The position numbers were made by a program, and so were the translations under genes. Shown here one piece after another: positions 1 through 12,020 of a DNA stretch of 64,000 nucleotides; the stretch's first letter is position 1, and every line of letters starts with the position of its first letter. A model generated the notes under the pieces. It searched no databases. It worked only from the letters and a program-made list of their open reading frames with translations, and was not told where the DNA came from. The DNA lies in assembly GCA_030427205.1 (NCBI GenBank), contig JAUHXC010000003.1:1-64000 (forward strand), in the 5' to 3' direction. Origin of the DNA: a bacterium (GTDB lineage: Bacteria; Myxococcota_A; Bradymonadia; UBA7976; UBA1532).

Positions 1-390
1 TGTTCACTCGATCTACGCGTAGCGCAGCAAACCCGTGACCCGAGGAGCCGGATGCGGGAGTTCCGCACGTCCGGATCTGTGGGAGCCCCGGTCGGGTGAC
101 CGGCCGGGGCCACCCGACTGCTCGTCTACGGCCCTTCGGGCCCGGCCTACGCCCCGTCGGGTCGAGGGCTTGGCCGCCCGGCTGCGCCGGGGCGGGATCT
201 CCGGTCGATGCTCGGGTTCGCCTGCGGCTCACCGCTGCGCTCTTCCTCCGACCCGTCCGGGCCAGCCCGGATGCCTTCGCTGCGCTCGGCGGCTCGCTCT
301 CGCTCGCGTGCTCAGGGCTTCGCCCTTCGCGTCTCGCGCTGCGCGCTCGACCTGCTTCGGCATGAACGCCAGCAATCCCGATGTAGTCGA
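1..390. other. gene-free stretch at left edge
   Basis: I see no convincing gene here. Open frames exist on both strands, but their translations are Arg/Ala/Pro-rich, lack domains and look like GC-driven shadows. The stretch holds many very short self-complementary words (for example GGCCCTTCGGGCC near 130 and GGGCTTCGCCC near 318). It lies downstream of the minus-strand cysteine-rich gene, so it could be its 3' region. No clear T-run terminator was found. Confidence 0.4.
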
Positions 391-2601
391 TCAGCGCAGG
401 CCGTTGACGGTCAGCCGGTACTCCTGCTCGCAGCTGTGGTCGTCGCCGAGGCTGCGCACCTCGACGATGTAGGTGCTGTCGTCGTCGAAGTTGAACTGCT
501 CGCCCCAGACGATCTCTTCGTCGTTGTTGCCGAAGTCGATGCTGCTCGCCAGCTCGTTGCGCGCCCGGCACTCCTCTTCGTTGCGGTAGAGGTAGATGTC
601 GTAGTCGTTGCCGGCGGGGATGTCTTCGAGGGTGATGGTGATCTCTTCGTTGCCGAAGCCGAGGTTGTCGACGCCGTTGAAGCAGAAGTAGTCCACGTCG
701 CCGAAGTAGTCGATGGTGCCCCGCAGGAAGACGTTGGGGTCCTCGGCGCCGTCTTCGATGAGGTAGCACGCGCCGCAGTCGTCGTTGTCCTCCCAGCCGT
801 CGGGGCGGCGGATCACCCGCCCGTCGCAGTCTTCGTCGAGCCGGTTGCCGCAGACCTCGGGGCTGGGGCCGACGGCGTCGCGGCAGGCGCCGTAGTCGCT
901 CCACTGGCACTGGCCGTTGCAGGTGCGGGTCTCGACGCCCGGGCTGCACTCGCCGACGTCTTCGCCGCAGGCCCGCTCGCCGATATCGCCCGGCGCGCAG
1001 GCGCCTTCGCCGGCGCAGCCGCTCCAGTCGCCCCAGATCGCGGCGGGGGTGCAGGTGCGGGTCCGGGTGCCGCAGTTGCCGCAGGCCTGCTCCTGCTCCT
1101 GCCCCGGGCGGCACTGGTCGCCGGAGCACTCGCCGTAGTCGCCCCACTGGCACTGGTCGTCGCAGGTGCGCGACTGGGCGGTCTGGGCGTCGCAGGCCCG
1201 GTTCTCTTCATCGCCCGGCGCGCAGGCGCCCTCGCCGCCGCAGGCGCTCCACTCGCCCCAGGTGCAGCCCTCGGCGCAGTCGCGGGTGCGGGTGCCGCAG
1301 TCGCCGCAGGCCTCCATCTGGCTGTCGCCCGGGCTGCAGCCCAGCGCGCCGCCGGCGCCGTCGCAGGCGCCCCAGTCGTCCCAGGTGCACTCATTGCCGC
1401 AGACCCGGCTCTGGTCGCCGCAGCCGCCCTCGCAGGCCCGGGTCTCCTCGGTGCCCGGCGCGCACTCCAGCTCGCTGGCGCAGGTCGACCAGTCGCCCCA
1501 GCGGCACTCGGCGGTGCACTGCCGGCGGCGGGTGCCGCAGTTGCCGCAGGCCCCCAGCTCCTGCTCGCCGGGGCGGCACTGCACCGCGCCCTCGTCGCAG
1601 GCGCCCCATTCGCCCCACATGCCGCCCTCGCAGGCCCGCTCGCGGAAGCCGCACGCCCCGCAGACCTGGCCGTCGTCGGCGACGCCGTCTTCGCAGGCGC
1701 AGTTCTCCGGCGCGCTGCAGCCAGCCCAGGCCCCGTCGGTGCAGGCCTCGGTGCCCGGGCCGCAGGCGTTGTTGCAGGCGCGGGTCAGGTTCTCGTCGAT
1801 GACGCCGTCGCAGTCGTTGTCGGCCCCGTCGCAGAACTCGTCGACCGGGATCGGCGCGTCGCAGCCGGTGAAGGTCTCGTCGACGCAGGTCTCGGTGCCC
1901 TCGCCGCACTCGTTCTGGCAGGGGCGGGTCTCGCCGTCGGCGCAGCCGTCGCAGCCCTCGTCGGCGACGCCGTCGCAGTTCTCGTCGATGTCGTTGCCGC
2001 AGATCTCGATGCGCGGGCGGGGGGCGTCGCAGCCGCGCCAGGCGCCGCCGAGGCACTGCTCGTCGCCGCTGCCGCACTCGTTCTGGCACGGGCGGGTCTC
2101 GCCCTCGACGCAGCCGGTGCAGTCGAGCAGCTCGTCGGCGGTGCCGTCGCAGTCGTTGTCGGCCCCGTCGCACAGCTCGCTCTGGGCCCGGGCCGAGCAG
2201 CCGCGCCAGACGCCGCCCTCGCAGCGCTCGGTGCCCGCGCCGCATTCGTTCTCGCAGTCGCGCACCTCGCCGTCGGCGCACTGGTTGGCGAAGCACTCGC
2301 CGTCGACGCAGCGGCCGCCGGGGCAGTCGTCGTCGCTGCGGCAGCGGTCCTGCGGGGCGACGCACATGCCGCCGACGCAGTTCTGGCCGGCGGGGCAGGG
2401 GCCGGCGTCGCCGCACGCGACGTTGACACAGCGCCCGGCGCTGCACGCCTGCCCGGCGGCGCACTGGCCGTCGGCGCTGCACTCGGCGCCGCCGACGTCG
2501 GTGGTCGGCGTGCTGCACGCCGCGAAGGCCAGCGCTGCGCCGAGGGCGACGGCGCCGGCGAACCACCGGGAGAAGGTCTTCTGCGCGATGTATGTCTGCA
2601 T
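391..2601 (-). CDS. cysteine-rich lipoprotein with MopE-type and TSP1-like repeats
   Basis: Probable surface-exposed lipoprotein of 736 aa. The ATG at 2601 puts an N-terminal hydrophobic segment directly before a lipobox ending at Cys29; an upstream TTG would add 14 residues ahead of the signal. The body is extremely Cys-rich. Near the N-terminal half there are four DNDCDG/DENCDG/DEDCDG-like acidic motifs typical of MopE-style putative metal-binding repeats. They are followed by repeated units carrying WGxWSxC and CAPGxxxxRAC, resembling thrombospondin type 1 repeats. The last roughly 130 residues look like a pre-peptidase C-terminal (PPC-like) beta domain, with FGDVDYF and YDIYLYR strands. 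It is divergent from the peroxiredoxin gene. Metal binding or adhesion is an inference; no enzyme motif is visible. Confidence 0.8.
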   Translation of the reverse strand: MQTYIAQKTFSRWFAGAVALGAALAFAACSTPTTDVGGAECSADGQCAAGQACSAGRCVNVACGDAGPCPAGQNCVGGMCVAPQDRCRSDDDCPGGRCVDGECFANQCADGEVRDCENECGAGTERCEGGVWRGCSARAQSELCDGADNDCDGTADELLDCTGCVEGETRPCQNECGSGDEQCLGGAWRGCDAPRPRIEICGNDIDENCDGVADEGCDGCADGETRPCQNECGEGTETCVDETFTGCDAPIPVDEFCDGADNDCDGVIDENLTRACNNACGPGTEACTDGAWAGCSAPENCACEDGVADDGQVCGACGFRERACEGGMWGEWGACDEGAVQCRPGEQELGACGNCGTRRRQCTAECRWGDWSTCASELECAPGTEETRACEGGCGDQSRVCGNECTWDDWGACDGAGGALGCSPGDSQMEACGDCGTRTRDCAEGCTWGEWSACGGEGACAPGDEENRACDAQTAQSRTCDDQCQWGDYGECSGDQCRPGQEQEQACGNCGTRTRTCTPAAIWGDWSGCAGEGACAPGDIGERACGEDVGECSPGVETRTCNGQCQWSDYGACRDAVGPSPEVCGNRLDEDCDGRVIRRPDGWEDNDDCGACYLIEDGAEDPNVFLRGTIDYFGDVDYFCFNGVDNLGFGNEEITITLEDIPAGNDYDIYLYRNEEECRARNELASSIDFGNNDEEIVWGEQFNFDDDSTYIVEVRSLGDDHSCEQEYRLTVNGLR

Positions 2602-2756
2602 GGGCACAGTCAACCCGATCGACGCGGGTGGGCTCAACCGCAAAGCTGCCTCCGGCGGTGTGCATCCGTCGACGTCGGCGACCCCCGACCGGCGAGCGGC
2701 ATCTGGTCAAGCGCGCGCATGGCGCGTGCGACCCACGACCGCTGACAGGAGCATCC

Positions 2757-3410
2757 ATGTCCGAGCAGACCCAGACCGCCCTGCCCCGGCTCAACGAGCC
2801 GGCGCCGCACTTCACCGCCCCCTCGACCCACGGCGAGATCAGCCTGTCGGACTACGCGGGCAAGTGGGTGGTGCTGTTCAGCCACCCGGCCGACTTCACC
2901 CCGGTCTGCACCACCGAGTTCGTCGAGTTCGCCCGCCAGACCGACGACTTCGCGGCGATGGACACCCAGCTCATCGGGCTCTCGATCGACAGCGTCTACG
3001 CCCACATCGCCTGGATGCGCAACATCGAGCAGCACTTCGGCGTGAAGGTGAAGTTCCCCGTCATCGCCGACCTGAGCATGGACGTCGCCCACAAGTACGG
3101 CATGCTGCATCCGGGGGCGAGCAGCACCGCGACGGTGCGCTGCGTCTTCGTGATCGACCCCCACCAGAACATGCGCGCGATGATGTACTACCCGCTGACC
3201 ACCGGCCGGGTCATCGGCGAGGTCAAGCGGCTGGTGCAGGCGCTGCAGCTCAATACCCAGCACGGCCTGGCCACCCCCGAGGGCTGGACCCCCGGCGACA
3301 AGTGCATCGTGCCCCCGCCGGGCACCATGGACGCCGCCCGCGAGCGGGTCGAGTCGGACTTCGAGGTCACCGACTGGTACTTCAGCAAGACCGACAGCCC
3401 CGCGAGCTGA
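2757..3410 (+). CDS. peroxiredoxin, AhpC/TSA family (Prx6-like)
   Basis: Thiol peroxidase that reduces hydrogen peroxide and organic hydroperoxides in the cytoplasm; 217 aa. The ATG at 2757 follows a GACAGGAGC ribosome-binding site; longer in-frame starts add only Arg-rich sequence. The peroxidatic site is HPADFTPVCTTEF with Cys51, preceded by the usual thioredoxin-fold strand WVVLFS. The C-terminal WTPGDKCIVPPP matches the Prx6-type tail, but Cys183 stands where the family usually has Val. This could provide a resolving cysteine, as in archaeal Prx6-type two-Cys enzymes. It is a single gene between two divergent or differently oriented units. Family assignment is firm; the catalytic cycle (1-Cys or 2-Cys) is inferred. 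Confidence 0.93.
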   Translation: MSEQTQTALPRLNEPAPHFTAPSTHGEISLSDYAGKWVVLFSHPADFTPVCTTEFVEFARQTDDFAAMDTQLIGLSIDSVYAHIAWMRNIEQHFGVKVKFPVIADLSMDVAHKYGMLHPGASSTATVRCVFVIDPHQNMRAMMYYPLTTGRVIGEVKRLVQALQLNTQHGLATPEGWTPGDKCIVPPPGTMDAARERVESDFEVTDWYFSKTDSPAS

Positions 3411-3486
3411 GCGCCGGCCCGCGCGCCGCGCCGATCGCCCGCGGCCGGGGTTGATTCCCCGACCGGGCTCCCCGATCCTGCCGTGC

Positions 3487-5508
3487 ATGCGGTGGATCCC
3501 CGCCATCCTGCTGACCCTCGCGGCCACCTCGGCGGCCGCCGAGGTGCCGGTGCGCCGGGCGCTCGAGAACCTCAGCCGCGGGCTGCGCTTCGAGATCAAG
3601 CTCACCGCCATCGCCCAGGCGCCCTCCGACCCGCAGGTGATCTACGTCGGCAGTCAGCACGGGCGGGTGCACGTCAGCCGCGACGGCGGGCAGAGCTGGC
3701 AGGAGTCGACCGCGCTGACCCGGCGCGGCGCCTTCTACGGCGCCATCCGCAAGCAGAATACGGGGCACCGCCGGCAGACGGTCGGTATCGCGACGCCCCG
3801 CGGGCCGGGCAACATGCTCGGGCTGTCGACCCGGGCCGACAGCAATACCGGCGAGGGCAGCACCAACTTCGACGCCATCGAGCTCGGCGGCTATCGGCCC
3901 GTCGAGTTCGGCCAGCTGCGCGCGGCGTTGGGCGTGGGCCTGCGCGGGCGGCGCAAGCTGGGCACGAGCGGCATGCTGCGCCGCATGTACGATGGCATGT
4001 TCCTGCCCGGGCGCTCGCTGAGCCGCGGCGGCGGCGGCGGCGCGGGCAGCGATCTGGCGGTGGGCATCAAGTCGGGCGCGCCCCGGCTGGCCTTTCAGGT
4101 GCGCCGCAAGCGCAAGTGGGGCATCGGCATCAACCTGCAGCAGACGCTGGCGCTCAAGGCGGCCCCGGCCACCGGCATGTGGTTCTTCGACGTCGACCCG
4201 AAGAACCCGAACGACGTGCTCGCCGCCACCGCCGATGGCCTGCGCCGCAGCCGCGACGGCGGCGACTCGTGGCCGCTCGTGCTGACCGGGCCCACGCCGC
4301 GGGAGCGCGCCATCAACCACCTGGCCCGTCGGCCCGACGATCCGCGGGTGATCTACGCCGGCACCGGCCGCGGTTTGCAGATCTCGCGCGACGGCGGCGA
4401 GAGCTGGGAGCCGGCGGGCCACCCCTTCGTCGTGGCGAGCGACATCCGCTGGGTCGACTTCGACCGCACCCGCCCCGATGTCTTCTACGTGGGCGCCACC
4501 TGGGGGCTCTTGCGCACCAAGGACGGCGGGCGCAGCTTTGGGCTGGCGTTCCGCAGCTCGTGGCCCCGGCTCAGCTTGGTGCGTCAGGTGCAGATCGACC
4601 CCCACGACCCGCGCCGCATCTGGTTGGCGACCGCTGACGGGCTGCTGCTCAGCGAAGACGACGGCGCGAGCTTCGAGCGCGTCGGCGGGCTCTTGTTCGT
4701 CGGCACCAACGTCAAGTGCCTGTCCCCCGGCCCCGCGCCGGGCCACATGATCGCGGTCACCGACACCGAGATCTGGGAGACCCGCGACGGCGGCGAGAAC
4801 TGGCAGATCGCGCTCTTCGGCCGCGTGCAGTGGAAGATCTCGTACGGCATGTTCGAACTGGGCCGCCCGGAGTCGATCCTGGTGCTGACCGAGGCCGAGG
4901 TGCTGCGCTTCGGGCCGGTGGACCGCGCCGAGGCGATCCCCGAGGTGCTGCTCGAGCGCTATCGGCGGCGCATCGCGAGCGAGCCGTCCCAGGGGCAGGC
5001 CGTGCGCCGCGCGCTCGAGCAGGCCGGCGTCTATCGACCGACGCTGGTCGCCACCCGCGCCCGGGCCCGCTGGTCGAGCCTGCTGCCGAAGGTGAACCTC
5101 GTCGGCGGGTTCCGCGACCTCGACACCGGCGTGCGCAAGGACCGCATCCTCGAGACGGTCAACCCGGTGCCCGAGCTCAACGTCGCCGGCACGGGCCTCG
5201 ACGGCGGCTTCGCCTGGCGGGTGTGGGCGTCGTGGGATCTCTCGGGGCTGCTCTTCGCCCGCGCCGAGGCGCCCATCGCCCGCGTGGGGCGGACCAATCG
5301 CTACGCCGAGTGGTCGATCCGCTCGACGGTGATCAACGCCTATCAGGAGCGGCGGCGACTCATCTACGAGTCGATGACCGACGGCCGGCCCGACCCCCGG
5401 GTGGGCCTGATGCGCGGGCTGCGCATCGACGAACTGACGGCCCAACTCGACATGATGACCGGCGGGCTCTTCGCCGGCCCCGACCGCACGACGCCGGAGG
5501 ACCCATGA
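3487..5508 (+). CDS. secreted Asp-box (BNR/sortilin-like) beta-propeller with C-terminal module
   Basis: Exported protein of 673 aa. The ATG at 3487 gives a clean signal peptide ending in SAAA; a TTG at 3451 would add 12 residues. Six Asp-box motifs are visible in order (DGGQSW, DGGDSW, DGGESW, DGGRSF, DDGASF, DGGENW), spread over residues ~65-440 as in sialidase/VPS10/photosystem stability factor propellers. A long insert rich in Gly and basic residues (~100-215) separates the first Asp box from the rest. Residues ~500-673 form a second domain (RARWSSLLPKV, WASWDLSGLLF, RRRLIYES, LRIDELTAQLDMMTGGLF) that recurs in the next gene, whose ATG overlaps this stop. Sialidase activity is not implied; the propeller is probably a binding scaffold in the envelope. 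Confidence 0.8.
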   Translation: MRWIPAILLTLAATSAAAEVPVRRALENLSRGLRFEIKLTAIAQAPSDPQVIYVGSQHGRVHVSRDGGQSWQESTALTRRGAFYGAIRKQNTGHRRQTVGIATPRGPGNMLGLSTRADSNTGEGSTNFDAIELGGYRPVEFGQLRAALGVGLRGRRKLGTSGMLRRMYDGMFLPGRSLSRGGGGGAGSDLAVGIKSGAPRLAFQVRRKRKWGIGINLQQTLALKAAPATGMWFFDVDPKNPNDVLAATADGLRRSRDGGDSWPLVLTGPTPRERAINHLARRPDDPRVIYAGTGRGLQISRDGGESWEPAGHPFVVASDIRWVDFDRTRPDVFYVGATWGLLRTKDGGRSFGLAFRSSWPRLSLVRQVQIDPHDPRRIWLATADGLLLSEDDGASFERVGGLLFVGTNVKCLSPGPAPGHMIAVTDTEIWETRDGGENWQIALFGRVQWKISYGMFELGRPESILVLTEAEVLRFGPVDRAEAIPEVLLERYRRRIASEPSQGQAVRRALEQAGVYRPTLVATRARARWSSLLPKVNLVGGFRDLDTGVRKDRILETVNPVPELNVAGTGLDGGFAWRVWASWDLSGLLFARAEAPIARVGRTNRYAEWSIRSTVINAYQERRRLIYESMTDGRPDPRVGLMRGLRIDELTAQLDMMTGGLFAGPDRTTPEDP

Positions 5509-6179
5509 TCCGTCCCACCACGCGCCGACCCCTCATCGGGCTCGGCGCCTGCCTGATCGTCCTGGCCCTCGCGGCGCCCGCGGCCGCCCAGCAGCGGTTC
5601 GCGCCGCGGGTGCAGGCGCAGATCGACGCGCTCGAAGAGGAGCCGTCGATCCAGCAGGCGCAGACCGCCGCGCTGCGCTTCTTCAACGTCGACCCGGGCT
5701 CGGTCGAGGCCATGCGCAGCCGCGCGTCGTGGAAGGGCATCATGCCGTCCCTCTCGGCGGGCTACCGGCACTCGGTCAACGACCTCGCGGTGCGCTCGCG
5801 CAATACCGAGGTCAATCAGTTCCCCGAGGACGGGCCGAACATCTTCGACGACGCGACCGGCAACGTGCAGGAGCTTCAGGTCAGCGCCTCGTGGAACCTG
5901 CCGCTGCTGGTCTTCAACGCCGAGGTGCTCGACGTCGGCTCGCTCGCGGTGCTTCAGGAGGGCGTGCTCAAGGAGGTCACCCGGCTGTACTTCACCCGGC
6001 GGCGGCTGCAGCTCGATCTGATCTTGAACCCGCCGGCGGACGCGGGCACGCGCATGTCGAAGGAGCTGCGCATCGCCGAGCTGACCTCGACGCTGGATGC
6101 GATGACCGGGCAGCTGTTCAGCAAGGCGGAAGCCCGCCGCGCGCGGTTGGACCGCCGGGGCAGCTTCGACGACGATTGA
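5505..6179 (+). CDS. exported protein sharing the C-terminal module of the propeller protein
   Basis: Protein of 224 aa with a signal peptide (hydrophobic run then APAAA before QQRF). Its start codon overlaps the upstream stop (ATGA), so translation is coupled. The mature part matches the C-terminal domain of the preceding gene in order: SRASWKGIMPSLSAGYR; then SASWNLPLLVFNAE; then YFTRRRLQLDLIL; then LRIAELTSTLDAMTGQLF. Alternating polar/hydrophobic strands in the first part suggest an outer-membrane beta structure, and the end is a helical heptad-like segment. No catalytic motif is seen. I recognise it only as a conserved hypothetical pattern; an outer-membrane-associated structural role is inferred. 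Confidence 0.75.
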   Translation: MIRPTTRRPLIGLGACLIVLALAAPAAAQQRFAPRVQAQIDALEEEPSIQQAQTAALRFFNVDPGSVEAMRSRASWKGIMPSLSAGYRHSVNDLAVRSRNTEVNQFPEDGPNIFDDATGNVQELQVSASWNLPLLVFNAEVLDVGSLAVLQEGVLKEVTRLYFTRRRLQLDLILNPPADAGTRMSKELRIAELTSTLDAMTGQLFSKAEARRARLDRRGSFDDD

Positions 6180-6222
6180 CGGGCGGGCGGTCGACGCGGG
6201 GCGCAGACGGCCCCGCGGGGGC

Positions 6223-6444
6223 TCACTTCCCGTCGGCGCCTTCGGCGGGCTTGGCCTCGGCGGGGGCGGCCTCGGCCGGCGCCTTGCCCAGCTTCTTCAT
6301 GAGGTCGCGCTTCGCCTTCGACTTCGAGGCGAACGGGATCTGGTCGGTCTCGTCGGCCTTGCGGATCTGGATCGGCTCGCTCCAGCAGCCGGCGACGAAC
6401 ACGGTGATCAGGCCTATGGTCAGCAGGCGGGTGAAGTGGCGCAT
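6223..6444 (-). CDS. small lipoprotein
   Basis: Short lipoprotein, 73 aa. A basic N-terminus and hydrophobic stretch end in the lipobox VAGC (Cys20). The mature part is about 53 residues: a charged Lys/Asp segment followed by an Ala/Pro/Glu-rich tail (PAEAAPAEAKPAE). The ribosome-binding site GGAGGACG lies just ahead of the ATG on the minus strand. It converges with the propeller operon and is divergent from greB. No known family is recognised; such tails often act as flexible tethers. Confidence 0.75.
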   Translation of the reverse strand: MRHFTRLLTIGLITVFVAGCWSEPIQIRKADETDQIPFASKSKAKRDLMKKLGKAPAEAAPAEAKPAEGADGK

Positions 6445-6613
6445 GGGACGTCCTCCATCTTACCGGTGCCCGGGATTGTAGGGATCGCGCGCCCGGAGTC
6501 AACCGCGCTCGCCGATCGAGCGCCGATCGAGCGCAGACGGACACGGGACTTGACGGCGGAGGCCGCGGGATGGCACCCCTCCCGACCCCGCACATCCGCC
6601 CACGAGGAGCGCC

Positions 6614-7105
6614 GTGAGTCGCAAGCATTACATCAGCGTCGAGGGCTTCAAGACGCTGTCCGACGAGCTGAATCACCTGTTGACCGTCGAGCGGCCGCAG
6701 GTGGTCAATACCGTCGCCGCGGCGGCCGCCGAGGGCGATCGCAGCGAGAACGCCGAGTACATCTACGGCAAGAAGCGGCTGCGTCAGATCGACAAGCGCA
6801 TGACGTGGCTGCGCGACCACCTCGAGCGGCTCGAAGCGGTCGAGCCGCCCAAGGCCACCGACAAGGTGCGCTTCCTGTCGTGGGTGCGGGTCGAGGACGC
6901 CGACTCCGGCGATACCCGGGACTTCCGCATCGTCGGGGCTGACGAGACCGACGCCAAGGGCGGCTGGATCAGCTGGCGCTCGCCGGTGGGTCGGGCGCTG
7001 CTCGGCAGGGCCGTCGACGACGATGTGACGGTCGACACGCCGGGCGGTCGGCGGGAGTACGTGGTGCTCGACATCGCCGCCCGCCAGGACGCGCTCGCGG
7101 GCTGA
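6614..7105 (+). CDS. greB: transcription elongation factor GreB
   Basis: Binds the RNA polymerase secondary channel and stimulates cleavage of backtracked transcripts. 163 aa, close to the family length of ~158. The N-terminal coiled coil carries the acidic tip motif GDRSENAEY, followed by GKKRLRQIDKRM, typical of GreB. The C-terminal FKBP-like domain carries FRIVGADETDAKGGWISWRSPVGRAL, broken here only by normal strand changes. The start is GTG at 6614 with CGAGGAGCGCC ahead of it. It forms a single-gene unit, divergent from the small lipoprotein and convergent with cysN. GreB is preferred over GreA because of the DAKGGWISWRSPVGRA pattern. Confidence 0.93.
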   Translation: MSRKHYISVEGFKTLSDELNHLLTVERPQVVNTVAAAAAEGDRSENAEYIYGKKRLRQIDKRMTWLRDHLERLEAVEPPKATDKVRFLSWVRVEDADSGDTRDFRIVGADETDAKGGWISWRSPVGRALLGRAVDDDVTVDTPGGRREYVVLDIAARQDALAG

Positions 7106-7139
7106 GCCCACCGGCGCTCGTCTCCGGGCCCGGGCGCCG

Positions 7140-8975
<1,836 letters not shown>

Positions 8976-8982
8976 CGCCGCC

Positions 8983-9843
<861 letters not shown>

Positions 9844-9945
9844 GGGGTCTCCTGCGGGCGTCGGCGCCGCGCCGAAGCGCGCGACGGGTCGGGAACCTAA
9901 CGCAAGGATGCCCCCGGCGAAAAGCCGATTCCTTTTCCGACCGGA

Positions 9946-10416
9946 TTATGTGCTTTTTGCGGGCCGCCCGCTCGGCCGGACCGTGATCCGGGCGTACCGG
10001 CTCAGCCGGGCCAGGCTCGCGGCGTCGAATTCGCCCGTATCGCGAAACGCGAAGCCGACCACCGCCACCTCGTCTTCGCCCGCCGCGCCGCGCCAGAAGA
10101 CCGGCAGCGCGACCGCCCGCCCGGCGGCGACCGCCCGGGCGCCGGGGCGCACGTCGTCGGTGGGGTCGCTCTGCAGGTCGCAGGTGCTCACCGGCTCACC
10201 GCGCTGCCAGGCGAGCCCGGCCATGCCTTTGCCCCGGGGGATGGTGGCGGTGCGGGCGACGACCGACGGCGGCATGCGATGGGCCGCGGTGAGCACGAGC
10301 CGGTCGCCCTCGCGCCGATGCACGGTGCCGCCCATGGCGCCGAGGGCAGCGCAGGCTTCGGCGAGCCGGCTGCTGTCGTCGGTCTGGCCGGGCGGCTCGG
10401 CGTCGCGCGCGCTCAC
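9946..10416 (-). CDS. small GAF-domain protein coupled to dus
   Basis: Protein of 156 aa made almost entirely of one GAF-like domain: an N-terminal helix ([19 protein letters not shown]), central [19 protein letters not shown], then CDLQSDP and ALPVFW. The chosen GTG at 10416 overlaps the dus stop as GTGA, which indicates translational coupling; the frame stays open upstream only as a shadow of dus. No catalytic or HTH domain is attached, so it would be a stand-alone sensor or ligand-binding protein. The ligand cannot be told from the sequence. A plus-strand open frame across the same bases has no recognisable domain. Confidence 0.72.
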   Translation of the reverse strand: MSARDAEPPGQTDDSSRLAEACAALGAMGGTVHRREGDRLVLTAAHRMPPSVVARTATIPRGKGMAGLAWQRGEPVSTCDLQSDPTDDVRPGARAVAAGRAVALPVFWRGAAGEDEVAVVGFAFRDTGEFDAASLARLSRYARITVRPSGRPAKST

Positions 10417-11537
10417 GACGCGCGCTGCAGGGTCCGGTCGTCGCCCTTCGCGTAGCGCTGCTCGCCGTCGTCGTGCACCCGGGCGAAGCCGTCGTCGATG
10501 CCCTCGGCGGCCACCCGGGCGAACCACGCCCGCACCGCGTCGTAGATCGGGGCGATCTCGAAGCTGTGGAAGATCGTATCGCGCAGCTCGGCGCCATAGG
10601 GCAGGCCGCGGGTGAAGTAGCCGGTGACCTTCTTCATGCGGCCGACGGCGCGGCGCACCGGGTCGACCCGCTTGCGGCGCGCGGTGGCCGCGACCTGCTC
10701 GGCGTCGAGCCGGATCATTTCGAAGTAGCGCAGCAAGACGGCCTCCCGATCGGTCAGCGGCGGCCGGTAGGGGGTACGGCCGGCCAGCCGATCGGAGATA
10801 CGCCGGAGTATCCACGGGTCACGCATGGTGCCCCGGCCGACCATCACCCCGGCCGCGCCGCTGTCGGCGAGCGCGCGCAGGCCGTCGTCGACGGTGAGGA
10901 TGTCGCCGTTGACCAGCACCGGGATCTGCACCGCCTCGACCGTCTCGCGCACCCGGCGCCAGTCGGCGACGCCTTTGTACATCTGCATGCGGGTGCGGCC
11001 GTGCACCGCGACCATGCGCGCGCCGGCGTCCTGGGCCATGCGCGCGATGAGCGGCGCGTTGAGGCTGTCGGCGTCCCAGCCGAGCCGCATCTTGACGGTC
11101 ATCGGGATGTCGACGACGGCGGCCACCGCCTCGAACATCTGCCGGGCCAGCTCGGGCTCGCGCATCAGCGCCGAGCCGCTGCAGCCGCCGGTGACCCGCT
11201 TGCTGGGGCAGCCCAGGTTGAGGTCGACGATGTCGGCCCCGATCTCCTGGCATTGCACCGCGGCCCGGGCCATCAGCTCGGGGCTGCGGCCGTAGATCTG
11301 GATGCTGACCGGGTGCTCGGTGGGGTCGAGCTCGGCGGTGGCCCAGGCCCGCTTGTCGTGCTTGGCGAGGTGGTCGCTGCGGATGAACTCGGTGACCGTC
11401 AGCCCGCACCCGCCCAGGCTGCGGATCATCGTGCGGAAGGGGCGATCGGTGATGCCCTCCATCGGCGCGAGCGCGGTGGGCGGGTCGATCCGCAGCGGGC
11501 CGACGTCGAAGCCGGCGGTGGTGGGCGGGGTCTGCAT
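10413..11537 (-). CDS. dus: tRNA-dihydrouridine synthase
   Basis: FMN-dependent enzyme that reduces specific uridines in the tRNA D-loop. 374 aa, TIM-barrel family. Motifs in order: APMEGITDRPFR at the N-terminus, the catalytic NLGCPS with its Cys, MTVKMRLGW, VHGRTR, PVLVNGDI and GVMVGRG. The C-terminal helical RNA-binding part contains VGRMKKVTGYF. The ATG at 11537 begins just before the FMN-binding strand; an upstream in-frame start would add 40 Arg-rich residues. It overlaps the GAF gene downstream. Assignment to DusA, B or C type cannot be fixed by eye; the layout is DusB-like. Confidence 0.92.
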   Translation of the reverse strand: MQTPPTTAGFDVGPLRIDPPTALAPMEGITDRPFRTMIRSLGGCGLTVTEFIRSDHLAKHDKRAWATAELDPTEHPVSIQIYGRSPELMARAAVQCQEIGADIVDLNLGCPSKRVTGGCSGSALMREPELARQMFEAVAAVVDIPMTVKMRLGWDADSLNAPLIARMAQDAGARMVAVHGRTRMQMYKGVADWRRVRETVEAVQIPVLVNGDILTVDDGLRALADSGAAGVMVGRGTMRDPWILRRISDRLAGRTPYRPPLTDREAVLLRYFEMIRLDAEQVAATARRKRVDPVRRAVGRMKKVTGYFTRGLPYGAELRDTIFHSFEIAPIYDAVRAWFARVAAEGIDDGFARVHDDGEQRYAKGDDRTLQRAS

Positions 11538-11698
11538 CCGGCGGACGGTAGCCAGCGGCCGCACCCGATGCAAGCCGATGCCGCCGCGTCGGGTCGAGCG
11601 CCGCCGGTGGCACAAAATCAGGGGGCCGGAAAAACGGCGCGCCGCAGGGTGCAACACCTGATCGAACCGGCCTTCGGCCCCGAAAAGGAGAAGACAGC

Positions 11699-11992
11699 AT
11701 GCTGTTCCGCATCACCGCCGCCCTGCTCGCCGCCGCCCTCACCTCCGCCTGTGCCAGCGCAGAGGACGCCGCCCGCTGGTCCGACGAGGCGGCCATGGGC
11801 GAGCTCACCCAGGCCGCCGAGTGCGCGGTCTGCGAGTACGAGGAGTACACCCCCCGCCAGGCGGAGGCGCCCGCCGAGGCCACCGCCGAAGACGAGCGGC
11901 GGGCCGCTGAGCGCCGCGATGGACCCGATGGCGTCGAGGAGGAGACCTGCTCGCACAACGACCTCGTCTGGTACGAGTACTGCCCTCAGTGA
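11699..11992 (+). CDS. small secreted or lipid-anchored Cys-containing protein
   Basis: 97 aa, starting with ATG at 11699 after a strong AAAAGGAGAAG ribosome-binding site. The N-terminal hydrophobic stretch ends LTSACAS, which could be a non-canonical lipobox at Cys18 or a signal peptidase I site after ASA. The mature part is acidic and contains CAVCEYEEY and a C-terminal EETCSHNDLVWYEYCPQ, giving two likely disulfides. It has no recognised family. It is divergent from dus and convergent with the next lipoprotein. Coding status is supported by the ribosome-binding site and export signal, not by homology. Confidence 0.65.
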   Translation: MLFRITAALLAAALTSACASAEDAARWSDEAAMGELTQAAECAVCEYEEYTPRQAEAPAEATAEDERRAAERRDGPDGVEEETCSHNDLVWYEYCPQ

Positions 11993-12020
11993 CCGGGTGC
12001 GCCTGCCCGAGCCGCCCGCG

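Noticed and set aside
208..2745. Plus-strand 845-codon open frame opposite the cysteine-rich lipoprotein
   Set aside because: Ala/Val/Gly-rich translation with no motif; the minus frame has a signal peptide, lipobox and ordered Cys repeats.
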